A stretch of 64,000 bases of DNA from Mucilaginibacter sp. OK283 (GTDB lineage: Bacteria; Bacteroidota; Bacteroidia; Sphingobacteriales; Sphingobacteriaceae): positions 930,001 through 994,000 of the forward strand of contig NZ_FODR01000001.1 in NCBI RefSeq assembly GCF_900110415.1, written 5' to 3'. Below, one piece after another: positions 63,294 to 64,000 of this stretch; the stretch's first letter is position 1, and each line of letters starts with the position of its first letter. Under the pieces are notes generated by a model. It searched no databases. It saw nothing but the letters and a program-made list of their open reading frames with translations, and was not told where the DNA came from. Position numbers and translations under genes: made by a program.

Positions 63294-64000
63294 AAAAATT
63301 ATTCATAATCTCTTCAATATGCTCTGCCTCAACGGGAATATTGGCCATCAGGTCGCGATTACCATTGTTGGTAATTAAAATATTATTCTCAATTCGTATA
63401 CCCAGGCCTTCTTCAGGTATATAAATACCTGGCTCGCAGGTTAGTATGTTGCCAACCTCGAATTGTTTATACCTGCTGGCAAAGTCATGAACATCCAAAC
63501 CCAGGTGGTGCGATGTGCCATGCATAAAATACTTTTTATATAATGGCGCGTTGGCATCCTGCTTTTCCACATCATGTTTATCAAGTAAGCCAAGGCCTAT
63601 CAGTTCGCTGGTCATTATTTTGCCAACCTCGTCCTGGTATTCGGTTAAAACAGTGCCGGCCACAATCATGCTGCTCGCCTCGCGCATTACACGTAAAACG
63701 GCATCATAAACAGCTCGCTGGCGTGGGGTAAACCTGCCATTAACCGGTACCGACCGGCTCATATCAGCGTTATAATTGGCGTACTGGGCGCCAAAATCAA
63801 ACAGAATTACGTCGCCATCATTACAAACCTGGTTGTTATCAATATAATGCAGCACGTTGGCATTTTTGCCCGAGGCAATTATTGGGCTATAAGCATGACC
63901 GGTAGCCCTTTGCCGTAAAAACTCGTGTATAATTTCGGCCTCTATTTCATATTCGGCAACACCGGGTTTTATAAATTTAAGTACGCGTACAAAAGCATCG
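63292..64000 (-). CDS. Xaa-Pro aminopeptidase (M24), 5' part beyond the window
   Basis: The frame is open to the last base, so only about the last 235 residues are seen; an internal ATG at 63855 is not the start. The M24 metal ligands are present: the two Asp in FDFGAQYANYNADMS, His in GTSHHLGLDVHD, and Glu in CEPGIYIPEEG and GIRIENN. The enzyme removes an N-terminal residue that precedes proline, using two metal ions. The missing part should encode the N-terminal creatinase-like domain. Confidence 0.9.
   Translation of the reverse strand, partial: DAFVRVLKFIKPGVAEYEIEAEIIHEFLRQRATGHAYSPIIASGKNANVLHYIDNNQVCNDGDVILFDFGAQYANYNADMSRSVPVNGRFTPRQRAVYDAVLRVMREASSMIVAGTVLTEYQDEVGKIMTSELIGLGLLDKHDVEKQDANAPLYKKYFMHGTSHHLGLDVHDFASRYKQFEVGNILTCEPGIYIPEEGLGIRIENNILITNNGNRDLMANIPVEAEHIEEIMNNF

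Noticed and set aside
1..64000. tRNA, rRNA, CRISPR array, transposase or integrase genes
   Set aside because: None recognised by eye on either strand; repeats seen are palindromic or paired elements, not spaced direct repeats.

Overview
The window looks like a chromosomal segment of a Bacteroidota soil or plant-associated saprophyte. I would guess the Sphingobacteriaceae, Mucilaginibacter- or Pedobacter-like. The reasons are a SusC/SusD pair with an ECF sigma and FecR switch, many secreted carbohydrate-active enzymes whose signal peptides end near AQ, the TAnnTTTG type of -7 promoter box, DUF3570 and DUF4266 proteins, and weak Shine-Dalgarno sequences. No rRNA, tRNA, CRISPR array, transposase or integrase was seen.

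Left part (1-21945): a GH30-like enzyme; a minus-strand cassette of thioredoxin, ApbE, a DUF4266 lipoprotein and a DUF3570 barrel; then an island for stripping side groups from acetylated glucuronoxylan-type hemicellulose. The island has GH2, an SGNH acetylesterase, a CE15 glucuronoyl esterase, a CE4 deacetylase, a LacI regulator with an SDR, a GH67 alpha-glucuronidase, a GH43, a CE1-like esterase and a GH35. Palindromic sites with core GCAATCGATTGC lie before the esterase operon and on both sides of the lacI/GH67 divergent region, so one LacI repressor probably controls all three units. No SusC/D pair and no endoxylanase lie in this part.

Middle (22117-27076): a Crp/Fnr regulator followed by YceI, a tautomerase, an SDR without the usual catalytic Tyr, an NTF2-like protein, nitronate monooxygenase and a second SDR. 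Two CRP-consensus palindromes sit directly after the regulator gene, and the regulator has the RE...R recognition residues of CRP. This appears to be a self-contained stress or detoxification unit.

Right-middle (27321-48351): a complete polysaccharide utilisation locus with ECF sigma, FecR anti-sigma, STN-containing SusC, SusD, a BNR_4 beta-propeller, DUF2264 (GH154-like), GH88, GH97, a ROK kinase, a FucP-like MFS transporter, GH43, a two-part alpha/beta hydrolase and a PL38-like lyase. GH88, GH154 and the lyase-like proteins suggest a glucuronic-acid-rich polymer.

Right part (48403-64000): a UvrD-like helicase fused to an Fe-S nuclease, a type II toxin-antitoxin pair, a NagZ-like GH3, an outer-membrane barrel, a cell-surface polysaccharide cluster (four glycosyltransferases, a DUF5672 protein and an MsbA-like ABC exporter), MeaB, and the 3' part of a Xaa-Pro aminopeptidase gene cut by the window end.

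The most unusual noncoding feature is a block-conserved element of about 270-300 nt present twice (22117-22417 and 36927-37194). It has a long-range complementary pair of arms kept in both copies, and I could not assign it to any known class.
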